A stretch of 50,633 nt of DNA from Alphaproteobacteria bacterium (GTDB taxonomy: Bacteria; Pseudomonadota; Alphaproteobacteria; Caulobacterales; Caulobacteraceae). The DNA is taken from the NCBI GenBank assembly GCA_025359785.1, contig JANYET010000038.1:1-50633 (forward strand). The letters are read 5' to 3'. Shown in pieces: positions 17,981-27,255 of this stretch. Positions within the stretch are counted from its first letter, which is position 1. The number at the start of each line of letters is the position of its first letter. The notes under the pieces were generated by a model that ran no database searches, was not told where the DNA came from, and saw nothing but the letters and a program-made list of their open reading frames with translations. A program made the translations under genes and the position numbers.

Positions 17981-18345
17981 GTGCCGGTCCAGTCGCGCAG
18001 GGTTTGCCTAGGCTGAAACAAGGCCTCGGCTGAAGCAAGGCCTCGGCTGAAGCAAGGATAGGGCCAAACAGCGTTGTCTCAAACGGTCACTGCTGCGCGA
18101 GGCTCCCGTTACGGCCTAACAATCGCGCAATGCCGCCTTGAGTGCAGAATTTGCAGCCGATTCCCGCAGCTTCGGTCACATTCGGCGAATGGGCCGGAAC
18201 ACCCGCCTCCGGCCCGCGGCGTTGTCAGGACAGCCTAAACGGCGCGGCGTGGCCTGGGTTCCGGGGCGCCATGTTACGATCGGGAAATGCAAACAGGCGG
18301 GGCCTTGACCTAAGCTCGCCGCAACAATTCTGGGGGGACTTGAAG
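17981..18345. other. 365-bp divergent intergenic region
   Basis: It separates the LuxR-type regulator from the serine hydrolase gene and so must hold both promoters. Apart from the 17-bp tandem repeat at 18012-18057 and a GGGGGGAC ribosome-binding site just before 18346, I see no gene or hairpin in it. The open frame reaching back to 18142 is an extension without signal-peptide or family support. Confidence 0.4.
18012..18057. repeat. 17-bp tandem repeat, about 2.7 copies
   Basis: GCTGAAACAAGGCCTCG (18012-18028) is followed by GCTGAAGCAAGGCCTCG (18029-18045) and a partial third copy, GCTGAAGCAAGG (18046-18057). The copies differ only at one A/G. The position, 32-77 bp before the regulator start, fits repeated regulator-binding sites, but this is inference. 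Confidence 0.7.
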
Positions 18346-19695
18346 ATGCGTCGCACCGCCTATTTCGCTACCGCGCTGACTGCGGCCCTGATGATCGCCG
18401 GGGCGTCGGCCGCCGCGGAAAAGCCGGCCGCGAGCCCAGCCGCCGCTGTGCGAGACCTGTCGGCCACGACCTCGCCGGAGGCGGTCGGGTTCGATGGTCA
18501 GCGCCTGAAGCGGCTAGACGACTACATGGCCAAGGTGGTGAGCGATGGCCGGGTGGCCGGCATGACCACGCTGCTCGCCCGCCACGGCAAGGTCGTGGAA
18601 TTCAAGACCTACGGAAAGACCAGTCTGGAAACCGGCCAGGCCATGCCGAAGGATGAGATTTTCCGCATCTATTCCATGACCAAGCCGATGACCGGCGTGG
18701 CCATGATGATCCTGTTCGAACAGGGCAAGTGGCGGCTCGACGATCCGGTCACCCGCTACGTCCCGGAGTTCAAGAACCTCAAGGTCATGGTCAAGGCCGA
18801 CAAGGACGGCAATATCACCGAGACCGAGAAGATGACCCGCCCGCCGACCATGCGGGAAATCATGAGCCACACCGCCGGCTTCGGCTACGGCCTGGGCGAC
18901 GAGCATCCGGTGGACAAGCTCTATCGCGCCAAGAAGGTGCTGGGCGCGGGCAACCTGCACGAGATGATCGAGCGTACCGCCGAGATCCCGCTGATGTACC
19001 AGCCGGGGACCAACTGGTCCTATTCCAGCGCCGTCGATATCCAGGGCTACATCGTCGAGAAGCTCTCGGGAAAGCCGTTCGGCCAGTTCCTGCAGGAGAA
19101 CGTCTTCGCGCCGCTGAAGATGAAGGACACCGCCTTCTACACCGGCGCCGCCAAGGCCAACCGGCTGGCCGCAGTCTACTACGCCGAGCGCGGGGAGACC
19201 CAGATTCACGAGGCCAAGGAGCTGTTCGGCAACAAGATGCCCGACTACACCAAGCCGCCAGCCATGGAATCCGGCGGCGGCGGTCTGACCTCCACCACCA
19301 TGGACTACGCCCGCTTCTGCCAGATGATGCTCAACAAGGGCCAACTGGACGGTGTGCGCGTCCTGTCGCCGGCCTCGGTCGAGCTGATGGACACCAATGT
19401 CATCCCGCGCAACGTTCTGGTGAATTCCAACGGTACCAGCGTCGCGCGCTTCAACGAGGCCGTGGGCTTCGGCCTCGACTTCATGGTGGTCAACGACCCG
19501 CGCCGCGCCGGCAGCCTCGAGGGCAAGAACACCATGAGCTGGGGCGGCGCGGCCGGCACCTGGTTCTGGATCGACCCGACCAACGACCTGCTGTTCGTCG
19601 GCATGATCCAGCGCATGGGCGGCACCGGCGGCGACGACCTGGGGACCATGGCCCGGACGCTGACCTACCAGGCGCTGCTGCACCCGGAGAAATAG
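18346..19695 (+). CDS. Periplasmic serine hydrolase, beta-lactamase (class C-like) family
   Basis: A 449-residue exported protein; the signal peptide is YFATALTAALMIAGASAAA. The nucleophile motif is S110-MT-K113 (IYSMTKPMTG), the second motif Y226-S-S (SYSSAVD), and WGG near residue 397 stands where KTG/HxG is usual. Such proteins are often esterases or peptidases (EstB-like) rather than antibiotic-hydrolysing lactamases. I chose the ATG after GGGGGGACTTGAAG. A large inverted repeat lies 35 bp after the stop. The substrate is unknown. Confidence 0.9.
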   Translation: MRRTAYFATALTAALMIAGASAAAEKPAASPAAAVRDLSATTSPEAVGFDGQRLKRLDDYMAKVVSDGRVAGMTTLLARHGKVVEFKTYGKTSLETGQAMPKDEIFRIYSMTKPMTGVAMMILFEQGKWRLDDPVTRYVPEFKNLKVMVKADKDGNITETEKMTRPPTMREIMSHTAGFGYGLGDEHPVDKLYRAKKVLGAGNLHEMIERTAEIPLMYQPGTNWSYSSAVDIQGYIVEKLSGKPFGQFLQENVFAPLKMKDTAFYTGAAKANRLAAVYYAERGETQIHEAKELFGNKMPDYTKPPAMESGGGGLTSTTMDYARFCQMMLNKGQLDGVRVLSPASVELMDTNVIPRNVLVNSNGTSVARFNEAVGFGLDFMVVNDPRRAGSLEGKNTMSWGGAAGTWFWIDPTNDLLFVGMIQRMGGTGGDDLGTMARTLTYQALLHPEK

Positions 19696-19730
19696 CGCGC
19701 CCGCGAGGAAGAGCGTGTCGCATGAACGAT

Positions 19731-19909
19731 CCTCCTTCCCCTGCGGGAGGAGGTGGCCTGCGGAGCAGGTCGGAGGTGGGGTCGAAGACCGCATCAGCCG
19801 CGTTCTGCGATGCCTTGGTTGCGGAGATGCCGGGTAGACTTCGTCGAGGGCTTTCGACCCCACCTCCGTCAGCCAACCGGCTGACACCTCCTCCCGCAGG
19901 GGGAGGAGG
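19731..19909. repeat. Large interrupted inverted repeat (MITE-like), about 180 bp
   Basis: Outer arms of the CCTGCGGGAGGAGGTG type face each other (left arm from 19731, right arm ending near 19909). Each is followed inward by its own short stem and then by GGAGGTGGGGTCGA (left) or TCGACCCCACCTCC (right). The centre, about 19790-19850, is unrelated filler. The plan is the same as for the element at 44339-44477. No open frame, so any mobility would need proteins supplied elsewhere. The gap between the two flanking genes (19696-20024) holds nothing else I recognise. Confidence 0.75.
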
Positions 19910-20024
19910 ACCGGGTACGCGTCGCCCACGAGCGAGCCCTCCACGAAGGGGAGGGAATGGTTGACTTTCGAGCCCCCTCATGCGCCCTTCCGCGCCTCCG
20001 AAATCACCGAATTTGCCTGACGAA

Positions 20025-21803
20025 ATGCACGCCTACCGCACCCACACCTGCGGCGCGCTTCGCGCCGCCGACACCGGCCAGACGGTCCGCCTCTCGGGCT
20101 GGATCCACCGTAAGCGCGACCACGGCGGACTGGTGTTCGTGGACCTCCGTGATCATTACGGCCTGACGCAGCTGGTGCTGCACCCGGAGACCCCCGGCTT
20201 CGCCACCGTCGAGCATCTGCGCGCCGAGAGCGTGATTCGCATCGACGGCGAGGTTGTGGCCCGTTCGCCCGAGACCGTGAACCCCAACCTGCCGACCGGC
20301 GAAGTCGAGATCCGGGTCAAGGAGGTCGTGGTCCTGTCGGCGGCGTCCGAGCTGCCGCTGCCGGTGTTTGGCGAGCCCGACTATCCCGAAGAGATCCGGC
20401 TGAAGAACCGCCACCTCGACCTGCGCCGCGAGACCCTGCACAGGAATATCGTGCTGCGGTCCAAGGTGATCCAGTCGATCCGCAACCGGATGATCGGCCA
20501 GGGCTTCCTGGAGTTCCAGACGCCGATCCTGACGGCCTCCTCGCCAGAGGGCGCGCGCGACTTCCTGGTGCCCTCGCGCCTGCATCCGAGCAAGTTCTAC
20601 GCCCTGCCGCAGGCGCCGCAGCAGTTCAAGCAACTGCTGATGGTCTCGGGCTTCGACCGCTATTTCCAGATCGCACCCTGTTTCCGCGACGAGGATCTGC
20701 GCGCCGACCGCAGCCTGGAGTTCTACCAGCTCGACGTCGAGATGAGCTTCGTGACGCAGGACGATGTGTTCGCGGCCATCGAACCCGTCATGCACGGCGT
20801 CTTCGAAGAGTTCGCCGACGGCAAGCCGGTGACGCCCTATCCGTTCCCGCGCGTGCCCTACCGTGAGTGCATGGCCAAGTACGGCACCGACAAGCCGGAC
20901 CTGCGCAACCCGATCGTCATGCAGGACGTGTCCGACCATTTCCGTGGCGCAGGCTTCGGCCTGTTCGCGCGCATCCTGGAAGACAAGAAGAACGCCGTCT
21001 GGGCGATCCCCGCGCCGAAGGGCGGCTCACGCGCCTTCTGCGACCGGATGAACAGCTGGGCGCAGGGCGAGGGCCAGCCGGGCCTGGGCTACATCTTCTG
21101 GAGCGAAGACCAGGGCGGTTGGGGCGGCCCGATCGCCAAGAACCTGGGGCCCGCGCTCACTGACGCGGTGATGGGTCAGATCGGGATGGGGCAGGGCGAC
21201 GCCGCCTTCTTCGTCGCGGGCGACCCGAAGACCTTCGCCAGGTTCGCCGGGACCGCGCGGACCAAGGTCGGAACCGACCTGAAGCTGGTGGACGAGAACC
21301 GCTTCGAATTCGTCTGGATCGTCGATTTCCCGATGTTCGAGATGAACGAAGAGACCAACCACGTCGACTTCAGCCACAACCCCTTCTCGATGCCGCAGGG
21401 CGAGCTGGAGGCCCTGAACAGCAAGGACCCGCTGGATATCCTGGCCTACCAGTACGACATCGTCTGCAACGGCTACGAGCTGTGCTCCGGCGCCGTGCGG
21501 AACCACCTGCCGGAGATCATGGTCAAGGCCTTCGAGATCGCCGGCTATGACGAAAGCGTCGTCGAGGCGCAGTTCGGCGGCATGCTGAACGCCTTCCGCC
21601 ACGGCGCGCCGCCGCACGGGGGCCTGGCGCCCGGCATCGACCGGATCGTCATGCTGCTGGCCGGCGAGACCGCCATCCGCGAGGTCATTGCCTTCCCGCT
21701 GAACCAGCAGGGGCAAGACCTGATGATGAACGCGCCGTCAGAAGTTTCCGACAAGCAGTTGAAAGAATTGCATGTCCGCCTGGCGCCTCCACTGAAGGCC
21801 TAG
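20025..21803 (+). CDS. aspS: Aspartyl-tRNA synthetase
   Basis: A 592-residue class II synthetase charging tRNA-Asp in the cytoplasm. The OB-fold anticodon domain ([23 protein letters not shown]) is followed by motif 2 ([23 protein letters not shown]), the bacterial GAD insertion (about residues 290-420) and motif 3 ([16 protein letters not shown], near residue 530). The ATG at [10 protein letters not shown] matches the family N-terminus; the upstream in-frame extension has no support. The ribosome-binding site is weak. Whether it also charges tRNA-Asn depends on gatCAB elsewhere. It ends 5 bp from the convergent pentapeptide-repeat gene. Confidence 0.97.
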   Translation: MHAYRTHTCGALRAADTGQTVRLSGWIHRKRDHGGLVFVDLRDHYGLTQLVLHPETPGFATVEHLRAESVIRIDGEVVARSPETVNPNLPTGEVEIRVKEVVVLSAASELPLPVFGEPDYPEEIRLKNRHLDLRRETLHRNIVLRSKVIQSIRNRMIGQGFLEFQTPILTASSPEGARDFLVPSRLHPSKFYALPQAPQQFKQLLMVSGFDRYFQIAPCFRDEDLRADRSLEFYQLDVEMSFVTQDDVFAAIEPVMHGVFEEFADGKPVTPYPFPRVPYRECMAKYGTDKPDLRNPIVMQDVSDHFRGAGFGLFARILEDKKNAVWAIPAPKGGSRAFCDRMNSWAQGEGQPGLGYIFWSEDQGGWGGPIAKNLGPALTDAVMGQIGMGQGDAAFFVAGDPKTFARFAGTARTKVGTDLKLVDENRFEFVWIVDFPMFEMNEETNHVDFSHNPFSMPQGELEALNSKDPLDILAYQYDIVCNGYELCSGAVRNHLPEIMVKAFEIAGYDESVVEAQFGGMLNAFRHGAPPHGGLAPGIDRIVMLLAGETAIREVIAFPLNQQGQDLMMNAPSEVSDKQLKELHVRLAPPLKA

Positions 21804-21808
21804 GGGCG

Positions 21809-22738
21809 TCACTCGCCGCTGACGGCGACCAGATAGCGATAGCCCGGCGACGGTGGGGCGGGCGGAGCCGGACCCCCGGGAGCGCTCGGCGGCGCGGGGA
21901 TCGCCGGGATGGCGACGCGGCCACGCGGCGAGACGCTAACCCGCAGGCCGCCGCCGGAACAGGCCTTGGCGGTCAAGCCCTTGGGCACGCGCGTGCGCCC
22001 GTCGGCACAGGCCTCGTCAAGCTGGTCTTGCGTCAGGTTTCGCGCTCGCGACAGATCGGCGCCTTGGATCGCGGCCCGAACGAGGGTGGCGTCGCGGAAA
22101 TCGGCGCCATCGAAGCTCGCCGAGATCAGCGTCGCGCTGGTCAGCTCCGCATCCCGGAAATTCGCCTTTTCGAACCGGCCGTAGGACAGGTTCGCGGCCT
22201 GCATGCTCGCGTCGCGGAAGTCGGCTTCGCGGGCGATGACGCGATTGAAGTTGGCGCCGGAGAGCTCGGTTGACCGAAACAGGGCGCCCACGAGTTGCGC
22301 CTGGCTGAAGTTCGCGCCTTGGGCCGACGCGTTGCTGAAGTCGGCGCCTGAAAGGGTCGCGTCGGTGAAATTACTGCCGACCGCCTGGGTGTCGCGCAGG
22401 CGGGCGTGGGACAGGATCGCGCCGGCAAAATTGACGCTGATGATCTGCGAGTCGGAGAGGTCGGCCTTGGTCAGGTCGGCGCCGGCGAAGGAGGAGGCGA
22501 TGAAGTGCGCCTCTCGCAGATCGGAGCCCACCAGCGACGCGCCGGCGAAGTTGGCGTGCATGAAGTGGGCGCCGTGCATCCGGCGGCCGGAGAGCTCGCA
22601 CTTGGCGCAATCGCCGCCGAAATTGTTGGACCTCGGCACTTCCTTTTCGCCGCCGCCCGTCTTGGCATAGGCCGCGACCGGCGCAGCCAGCGCCAGCACC
22701 GCCAGTGCGATCAGAAGGGGGGAGGTCGTCGTCGTCAC
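21809..22738 (-). CDS. Exported pentapeptide-repeat protein
   Basis: A 309-residue protein with a signal peptide (SPLLIALAVLALAAPVAAYA) and about 35 tandem pentapeptides of the A(D/N)LxX/A(D/N)FxX type (for example ANFAG, ADLTK, ADFSN, ANFRD) over roughly residues 45-235. These form a right-handed quadrilateral helix. A small C-terminal domain (AACSGGGLRV...) and a Pro-rich tail (PAIPAPPSAPGGPAPPAPP) follow. The start is a GTG with AAGGA upstream. Pentapeptide proteins include gyrase-protecting DNA mimics, but an exported one cannot do that; a scaffold role is inference. Confidence 0.88.
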   Translation of the reverse strand: MTTTTSPLLIALAVLALAAPVAAYAKTGGGEKEVPRSNNFGGDCAKCELSGRRMHGAHFMHANFAGASLVGSDLREAHFIASSFAGADLTKADLSDSQIISVNFAGAILSHARLRDTQAVGSNFTDATLSGADFSNASAQGANFSQAQLVGALFRSTELSGANFNRVIAREADFRDASMQAANLSYGRFEKANFRDAELTSATLISASFDGADFRDATLVRAAIQGADLSRARNLTQDQLDEACADGRTRVPKGLTAKACSGGGLRVSVSPRGRVAIPAIPAPPSAPGGPAPPAPPSPGYRYLVAVSGE

Positions 22739-22843
22739 GCGTCAGGGATCCTTGAGTTGCCAGGGTCCATCTGGCCCGGCAAACAGCGATAAGCCACTTA
22801 ATTCGCGGTAATTCTTAGAGGGTTAGCCGGCGACGACGCGGCT

Positions 22844-25306
22844 TCAGGCGCCGAGATCCTCGCCCAGGCGGCCGGCGCGCGCGCCGCAGGTCTCGCAGAT
22901 CAGCGAGGCGCCCTTGCGCACCACGGCGACATCACCGCAGGCCGCGCAGACATCGGCCGCCTCCAGGTTCGAGGGGCCGGCGGCGCGGTTGGCGCTGGGC
23001 AGGAACACGAGGTTGTCAGGCGCCGCGCCGCGCGAAAATCCCCGGGAGATGAACCGAGAGGCCGGTTGCGGCGCGTCGTCCGCATCGACGCCCTCGGCCT
23101 TGCCGGGCCCCAGGCCGTCAGCGTTCAGCTCTCCGGAATCGACGTTCGAGAGGTCCTTGCGTCCCAGATAAGAGACGCCGAGCTCGCGGAAGATATAGTC
23201 GAGGATCGAGGTCGCGGACTTCACCGTGTCATTGCCGGTGACCGGTCCTGCGGGCTCGAAGCGGGTGAAGACGAAGGCGTCGACGAACTCGTCCAGCGGC
23301 ACGCCGTACTGCAGGCCGATGGAGATCGAGATCGCGAAGTTGTTCATCAGCGAACGGAAGGCGGCGCCTTCCTTGTGCATGTCGATGAAGATCTCGCCGA
23401 GCTCGCCGTCGTCGTATTCGCCGGTGTGCAGATAGACCTTGTGGCCGCCGACGGCCGCCTTCTGGATATAGCCCTTGCGGCGGTCCGGCAGCTTGCGGCG
23501 GGTCCGGTCGCGTTCCACCACCCGCTCGACGATCCGTTCTTCAGGCTCGGCCGCGCGGCCCGGACGGCTTTCGGGCAGGCTCGGCAGGTCCAACGCCAGG
23601 TCGGCGGGCGCGGCGGCGCGGCGCAGGCGGATAGGGCCTGTGGCGTCGCGGAGCGCGGCCAGGGCGTCGGCGGGCGTCGCGTTCCAGGCCAGGCGCCGCT
23701 CGGTGACCGGCGCAAAGGCCAAGGCGATCTCCAGGGCCTGTCGCATCGCGTGGACGGGCGCCGGCCCCAGGGTCTCGGCGGTTCGGAAGACGCCGCGCGC
23801 GATGGGCGTCAGGAACTCGGCCTGCGCCAGGCTGTCGGCGCCCAGGGCGTGGGCCTCGGCGGCGGCGACATCGGCTGTGGAGAAACCCATGAACGCCAGC
23901 GCATCGAACCTGGGGTCGGCCAGTTGCTCGGCGCTGGCTCCCAGGACGTCGCGCAGGAACCCTTCGCCGATGACCGACGGCGTGAAGGCCTCGCGAAGCT
24001 CGGTCACCAACGGCAGGGCGGCTTCGACGGCGGCGATCTCGTGCTCGGTGAAGCCGCGCGACAGCAACGCGGCGTGCCCCACCCCTGGAGCCTCGGACAG
24101 ATCGGCGCGGCCCAGGAGTTCGGCGTGGGCGTCTGCGGCCTCGACGCCGGCCAGGGCCAGACCGCGGATGGCGGCCTCGCTCAGCACGCGCACCGTTCGG
24201 CCATCGGCGCTCTCGGCCAGCGCGATCGGGCCGGCCCAGGGCTCGGCGGAGAACCGGCCGCCGCCCAGGCGCAACGCCAGTTCGGCATCCTCGAACAGCG
24301 CCAGGCCCGCGCCCGTGCCGACGCTGGCGCGCCCGGCGGCGAGATAGAGCTCACGGGCGGTTTCGCAGGCCGCGTCGCTGTCGTAGTCGAGGCCGTGGGC
24401 CACCAGCCATTCGCCGAGCCCGGCGAGACCGATGACGGCTTCACCCTCGCCACCCGCCGCCAGCGCCTGAGCCAGCAGCGCCACGGCGGCCTCGAAGCCG
24501 TCGACGTCGAAGCCATCGGCCGACCAGAATCCCATCAGGTTCACGCCGCCGCGAGAGGCGGCCGCCGCGACGGCGAGGCGTTCGCCGGCCACACGGTCGG
24601 GGGCCAGCAGCACGCCGCCGGTCGCCCACGCGGCCAGCGCGGCGGCTTCGTCCGCGGGACCTGTGACGACCAGGCGCAGGTTATTCGCGGGCGCGGGCGG
24701 CGCTTCGATATCCCAGGCGGTCTGGCCGGCGCGGGTCAGCGCGACCGCTTCGAGGATCAGGCTGTCCGGCGCGCCGGCGGCGCGGGCGGCTTCGGCCGCG
24801 CGGGCCAGGCTGGGATTGCCTTGTGGGTCGGCGCAGGCCTCGGCGTCGCCCTCGCAGCGCAGGACCGCGTCCATGACCGCCTGCATCCGCCGGCCGAACG
24901 CGTCGGCCGCCGCCTCGGCCGCGACCTCGCCCCGGTGCGCGGCGACAGCGCGGCCGATCTCCGGCGATCCCGCCGCGACAACCGGAACCGGCCCACCGAC
25001 CGGCGCGCGCCCGAGCGCGAGGGTCCCCGTCAGCAGCGCCTCGGTCAGCGCGTCGCGAAACCGGGTGCGGCCCCGCACATCCTTCACCAGTCCCTTGGCC
25101 TGGGCGCGTGCGGTCAGGTCTTCCACATGCGCGGCGATGGCGGCGCTGAGGTCCGTGGCGTCGCCGTGCTGAAGACTGGCGGCCCAATCGGTCCAGGCGT
25201 CGAGCTGCGCGGCCGTCCAGTGGGCCGGCGCCTGGACCTCGACGAAGCGTCCGCGCACCTCGGCGATCCGCGCTTCGATTCTCGTCCGCGACACTTCGCG
25301 CGCCAT
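22844..25306 (-). CDS. NrdJ-like protein: apparently inactive class II ribonucleotide reductase paralogue with TSCPD domain and zinc ribbon
   Basis: An 820-residue protein. Residues about 603-715 ([31 protein letters not shown]...[14 protein letters not shown]...[16 protein letters not shown]) are a canonical TSCPD domain of alphaproteobacterial B12-dependent NrdJ. The end is a zinc ribbon (C787, C790, C804, C807). Upstream, segments align in order with NrdJ landmarks: [24 protein letters not shown] (cf. NSNNTVRV), [18 protein letters not shown], and [15 protein letters not shown]. The catalytic stretch with the thiyl cysteine and glutamate appears deleted, leaving only three cysteines before the ribbon; active NrdJ is about 1200 residues. 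GGGGAG precedes the ATG. A regulatory or nucleotide-sensing role is inference. No cobalamin riboswitch was seen upstream. Confidence 0.8.
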   Translation of the reverse strand: MAREVSRTRIEARIAEVRGRFVEVQAPAHWTAAQLDAWTDWAASLQHGDATDLSAAIAAHVEDLTARAQAKGLVKDVRGRTRFRDALTEALLTGTLALGRAPVGGPVPVVAAGSPEIGRAVAAHRGEVAAEAAADAFGRRMQAVMDAVLRCEGDAEACADPQGNPSLARAAEAARAAGAPDSLILEAVALTRAGQTAWDIEAPPAPANNLRLVVTGPADEAAALAAWATGGVLLAPDRVAGERLAVAAAASRGGVNLMGFWSADGFDVDGFEAAVALLAQALAAGGEGEAVIGLAGLGEWLVAHGLDYDSDAACETARELYLAAGRASVGTGAGLALFEDAELALRLGGGRFSAEPWAGPIALAESADGRTVRVLSEAAIRGLALAGVEAADAHAELLGRADLSEAPGVGHAALLSRGFTEHEIAAVEAALPLVTELREAFTPSVIGEGFLRDVLGASAEQLADPRFDALAFMGFSTADVAAAEAHALGADSLAQAEFLTPIARGVFRTAETLGPAPVHAMRQALEIALAFAPVTERRLAWNATPADALAALRDATGPIRLRRAAAPADLALDLPSLPESRPGRAAEPEERIVERVVERDRTRRKLPDRRKGYIQKAAVGGHKVYLHTGEYDDGELGEIFIDMHKEGAAFRSLMNNFAISISIGLQYGVPLDEFVDAFVFTRFEPAGPVTGNDTVKSATSILDYIFRELGVSYLGRKDLSNVDSGELNADGLGPGKAEGVDADDAPQPASRFISRGFSRGAAPDNLVFLPSANRAAGPSNLEAADVCAACGDVAVVRKGASLICETCGARAGRLGEDLGA

Positions 25307-25370
25307 TCGCCGACTCCCCCAGGTAAGTTCGGGCGGGCAAGGGTAGGGCGCGTAGGCGCGCGCGATCAAT

Positions 25371-25408
25371 AGATGTTGCGGTTGATGGGCCGTTCATCCC
25401 CAACATCT
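25371..25408. promoter_or_regulatory. Inverted repeat between divergent NrdJ-like and NDUFA12 genes
   Basis: AGATGTTG (25371-25378) and CAACATCT (25401-25408) are perfect 8-bp arms. The inner sequence (GTTGATGG...TTCATCCC) partly pairs too, giving a 38-bp imperfect palindrome. It lies 65 bp upstream of the NrdJ-like start and about 107 bp upstream of the NDUFA12 start, a good place for an operator or a leader hairpin. The binder is unknown. Confidence 0.4.
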
Positions 25409-25514
25409 TGCTTGGCTTGGCGGCTGGCGCGGCGCTGGACGCTCCAAATCGCCCCGCCTATAGTCCGGCCGCAATCTCCGCCTCCCAGAGACATCGCCCC
25501 ATGGACGTCGCCCC

Positions 25515-25919
25515 GTGCTGAATTTCCTGAAGTCGATCTTCACCTGGTGGAATGGCGCCACCATCGGCGCGCGGTTCCACATCGGCCGCCGCGGCGTCTA
25601 TGTCGGCCAGGACGCCAATGGCAACCGCTACTTCGAGGCCAAGGACAATTCCGACAGCTATGACGGGCGCAAGCGGCGCTGGGTGATCTATGAGGGCTAC
25701 GCCGACGCCTCGAAGGTGACTCCCGACTGGCACGGCTGGCTGCACTACACCTTCGCCGAACCGCCGACCGTCGAGCCGTTCCTGATCAAGGCCTGGGAAA
25801 AGGATCACCTGCAGAACATGACCGGCACCATCCATGCCTATCGCCCGGCCGGCGCCCTGTCGCGCGGCGGCGAGCGCCAGAAGGCCACCGGCGACTACGA
25901 GGCCTGGACCCCCAAATAG
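25515..25919 (+). CDS. NDUFA12-family complex I accessory subunit
   Basis: A 134-residue homologue of the mitochondrial 17.2-kDa (B17.2) subunit of NADH:ubiquinone oxidoreductase, one of the accessory subunits shared with alphaproteobacteria. Signature segments are FTWWNGATIGARFHIGRRGVYVGQDANGNRYFEAK, RRWVIYEGYADASKVTPDWHGWLHY and the C-terminal EAWTPK. The start is a GTG (MLNFLKSIFTWW). It is 8 bp upstream of the DUF2155 gene, so the two are probably one operon. The main nuo operon is outside the window. Confidence 0.95.
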   Translation: MLNFLKSIFTWWNGATIGARFHIGRRGVYVGQDANGNRYFEAKDNSDSYDGRKRRWVIYEGYADASKVTPDWHGWLHYTFAEPPTVEPFLIKAWEKDHLQNMTGTIHAYRPAGALSRGGERQKATGDYEAWTPK

Positions 25920-25927
25920 GTCCGGCC

Positions 25928-26566
25928 ATGGCGTCCCGCTTGCCTTCGAAGTCGATCTTGCGGGCCGTCGCCGGCCTTGTCGCGGCGACCGCCCTGGCCG
26001 CTGCCGGCTGGGTTTCAGCCCAGCCCGCGCCGCCGATCCAGGTGGTGACACCGGAGACCGCCAAGCCGGGGGCCCCCAAGCCGAGCCCCGCCGAACAGGC
26101 GCCGCCGATCAACGTGCCCGCGCCCGCGCCGATCGCGGTTCCGCCGATCTCCGAGAAGGAGGTCGCCGCCGCGCCGCCAACCCCTGACGCCAAGCCGTCC
26201 GGCGCGCCCGTGCGCCGCGCCCGCTATGACGTGGCGGTGATCGAGGCGCTGGATAAGGTGACTGCCGAGAGCCTGCGCTTCGAGGCCGCCGTGGGCCGTC
26301 CGATCCGCTTCAAGAGCCTGGTGTTCACTGTGAAGGCTTGCGAGCGCTCCGCGCCGGATGAGGCCGTCGACGATTCCATCGCCTACCTGACGGTCGACAG
26401 CCAGCCCCGCGCCGCGCCCGGCCGCCCGGCGCTGGCCCCGCGCCAAGCCTTCAAGGGCTGGATGTACGCCTCGTCCCCGGGACTGCATCCGCTGGAGCAT
26501 CCGGTCTACGACGCCTGGCTGATCACCTGCAGGGCCGCCGCGCCCCCCATAGCCTCGGCCCGCTGA
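25928..26566 (+). CDS. DUF2155-family exported protein
   Basis: A 212-residue protein with a signal sequence ending near VSAQ, then a Pro-rich linker (about residues 32-90). The DUF2155 domain (about residues 105-205) reads [34 protein letters not shown]...[25 protein letters not shown]. The two cysteines are probably disulfide-bonded in the periplasm. Function is unknown; the NDUFA12-DUF2155-aat neighbourhood recurs in alphaproteobacteria. Its last 61 bp overlap the 3' end of the convergent aat gene. Confidence 0.9.
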   Translation: MASRLPSKSILRAVAGLVAATALAAAGWVSAQPAPPIQVVTPETAKPGAPKPSPAEQAPPINVPAPAPIAVPPISEKEVAAAPPTPDAKPSGAPVRRARYDVAVIEALDKVTAESLRFEAAVGRPIRFKSLVFTVKACERSAPDEAVDDSIAYLTVDSQPRAAPGRPALAPRQAFKGWMYASSPGLHPLEHPVYDAWLITCRAAAPPIASAR

Positions 26567-27153
26567 AATCCGGCCTCGACGTCGAGCGCTGCGGCCAGCC
26601 GCCGGTGATAGTCGGCGCGCGCGATCTCGGTTGCCCCGAACTGCGTCAGGTGGTCGGTCATGAACTGCGCGTCCAGCAGCCGATAGCCGCCCGCCAGCAG
26701 CCGCGCGACCAGGTGGACCAGCGCCACTTTCGAAGCGTCGCGCCGCCGCGAGAACATGCTCTCGCCGAAGAAGGCGCCGCGCAGCGACACGCCATAGAGC
26801 CCACCCACCAGCTCGCCGTCCTGCCAGCATTCCACCGTGTGGGCGAACCTCTTGGCGTGCAGCTCGACGTAGAGGTCCTCGATGGGATGGTTGATCCAGG
26901 TCTCGGTGCGTCCCGGTCCGGAGGCGGCGCAGGCCTGAACCACCTCACGGAATCCGCTGTCGGTGCGAATCTCGAAGGGCTCGGCGCGCACCGTCCGCGC
27001 CAGCCGGCGGCCGACGTGAAAGCCGTCCAGCGGGATCACGCCGCGCCGTTCCGGATCGATCAGAAAGACGCGGCTGTCCTCCCGCGCGTCGGCCATCGGA
27101 AAGACGCCGCGGGCGTAGCAGTCCAGCAGGTCTTGGGCGTCGAACTGGGGCAC
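26506..27153 (-). CDS. aat: Leucyl/phenylalanyl-tRNA-protein transferase
   Basis: A 215-residue enzyme of the N-degron pathway. It moves Leu or Phe from tRNA onto proteins with N-terminal Arg or Lys, marking them for ClpS/ClpAP. Family segments: [99 protein letters not shown] and [17 protein letters not shown]. Length is normal. Its stop lies inside the DUF2155 gene (61-bp convergent overlap). It follows accC by 102 bp and may be expressed with it. Confidence 0.96.
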   Translation of the reverse strand: MPQFDAQDLLDCYARGVFPMADAREDSRVFLIDPERRGVIPLDGFHVGRRLARTVRAEPFEIRTDSGFREVVQACAASGPGRTETWINHPIEDLYVELHAKRFAHTVECWQDGELVGGLYGVSLRGAFFGESMFSRRRDASKVALVHLVARLLAGGYRLLDAQFMTDHLTQFGATEIARADYHRRLAAALDVEAGFQRAEAMGGAAALQVISQAS

Positions 27154-27255
27154 GGGCCGAACCTACACGATCCCTCGGACGGCAGACGCTAGTGTCTCGA
27201 TACCGAGGTTCGCAAGCGTTTGTGGCGGGCTCTGGCGAACTTCAGAACTAGCACA

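Noticed and set aside
18142..18345. An upstream extension of the serine hydrolase
   Set aside because: The 68 extra residues have no signal-peptide logic; the ATG at 18346 has a strong ribosome-binding site and a proper leader.
18466..19695. Calling the serine hydrolase an antibiotic-resistance beta-lactamase
   Set aside because: It has SxxK and YSS, but WGG replaces the KTG motif and the family is mostly esterases or peptidases.
18514..19944. A 476-codon minus-strand frame opposite the serine hydrolase
   Set aside because: Shadow of the hydrolase, running into the inverted repeat; no motif.
23066..25372. A 768-codon + strand frame opposite the NrdJ-like gene
   Set aside because: Low-complexity Gly/Arg/Gln-rich translation with no motif; the minus-strand frame carries the TSCPD domain and zinc ribbon.
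25307..25514. A cobalamin riboswitch ahead of the NrdJ-like gene
   Set aside because: The region is too short after allowing for promoters and shows no B12-box-like sequence by eye.
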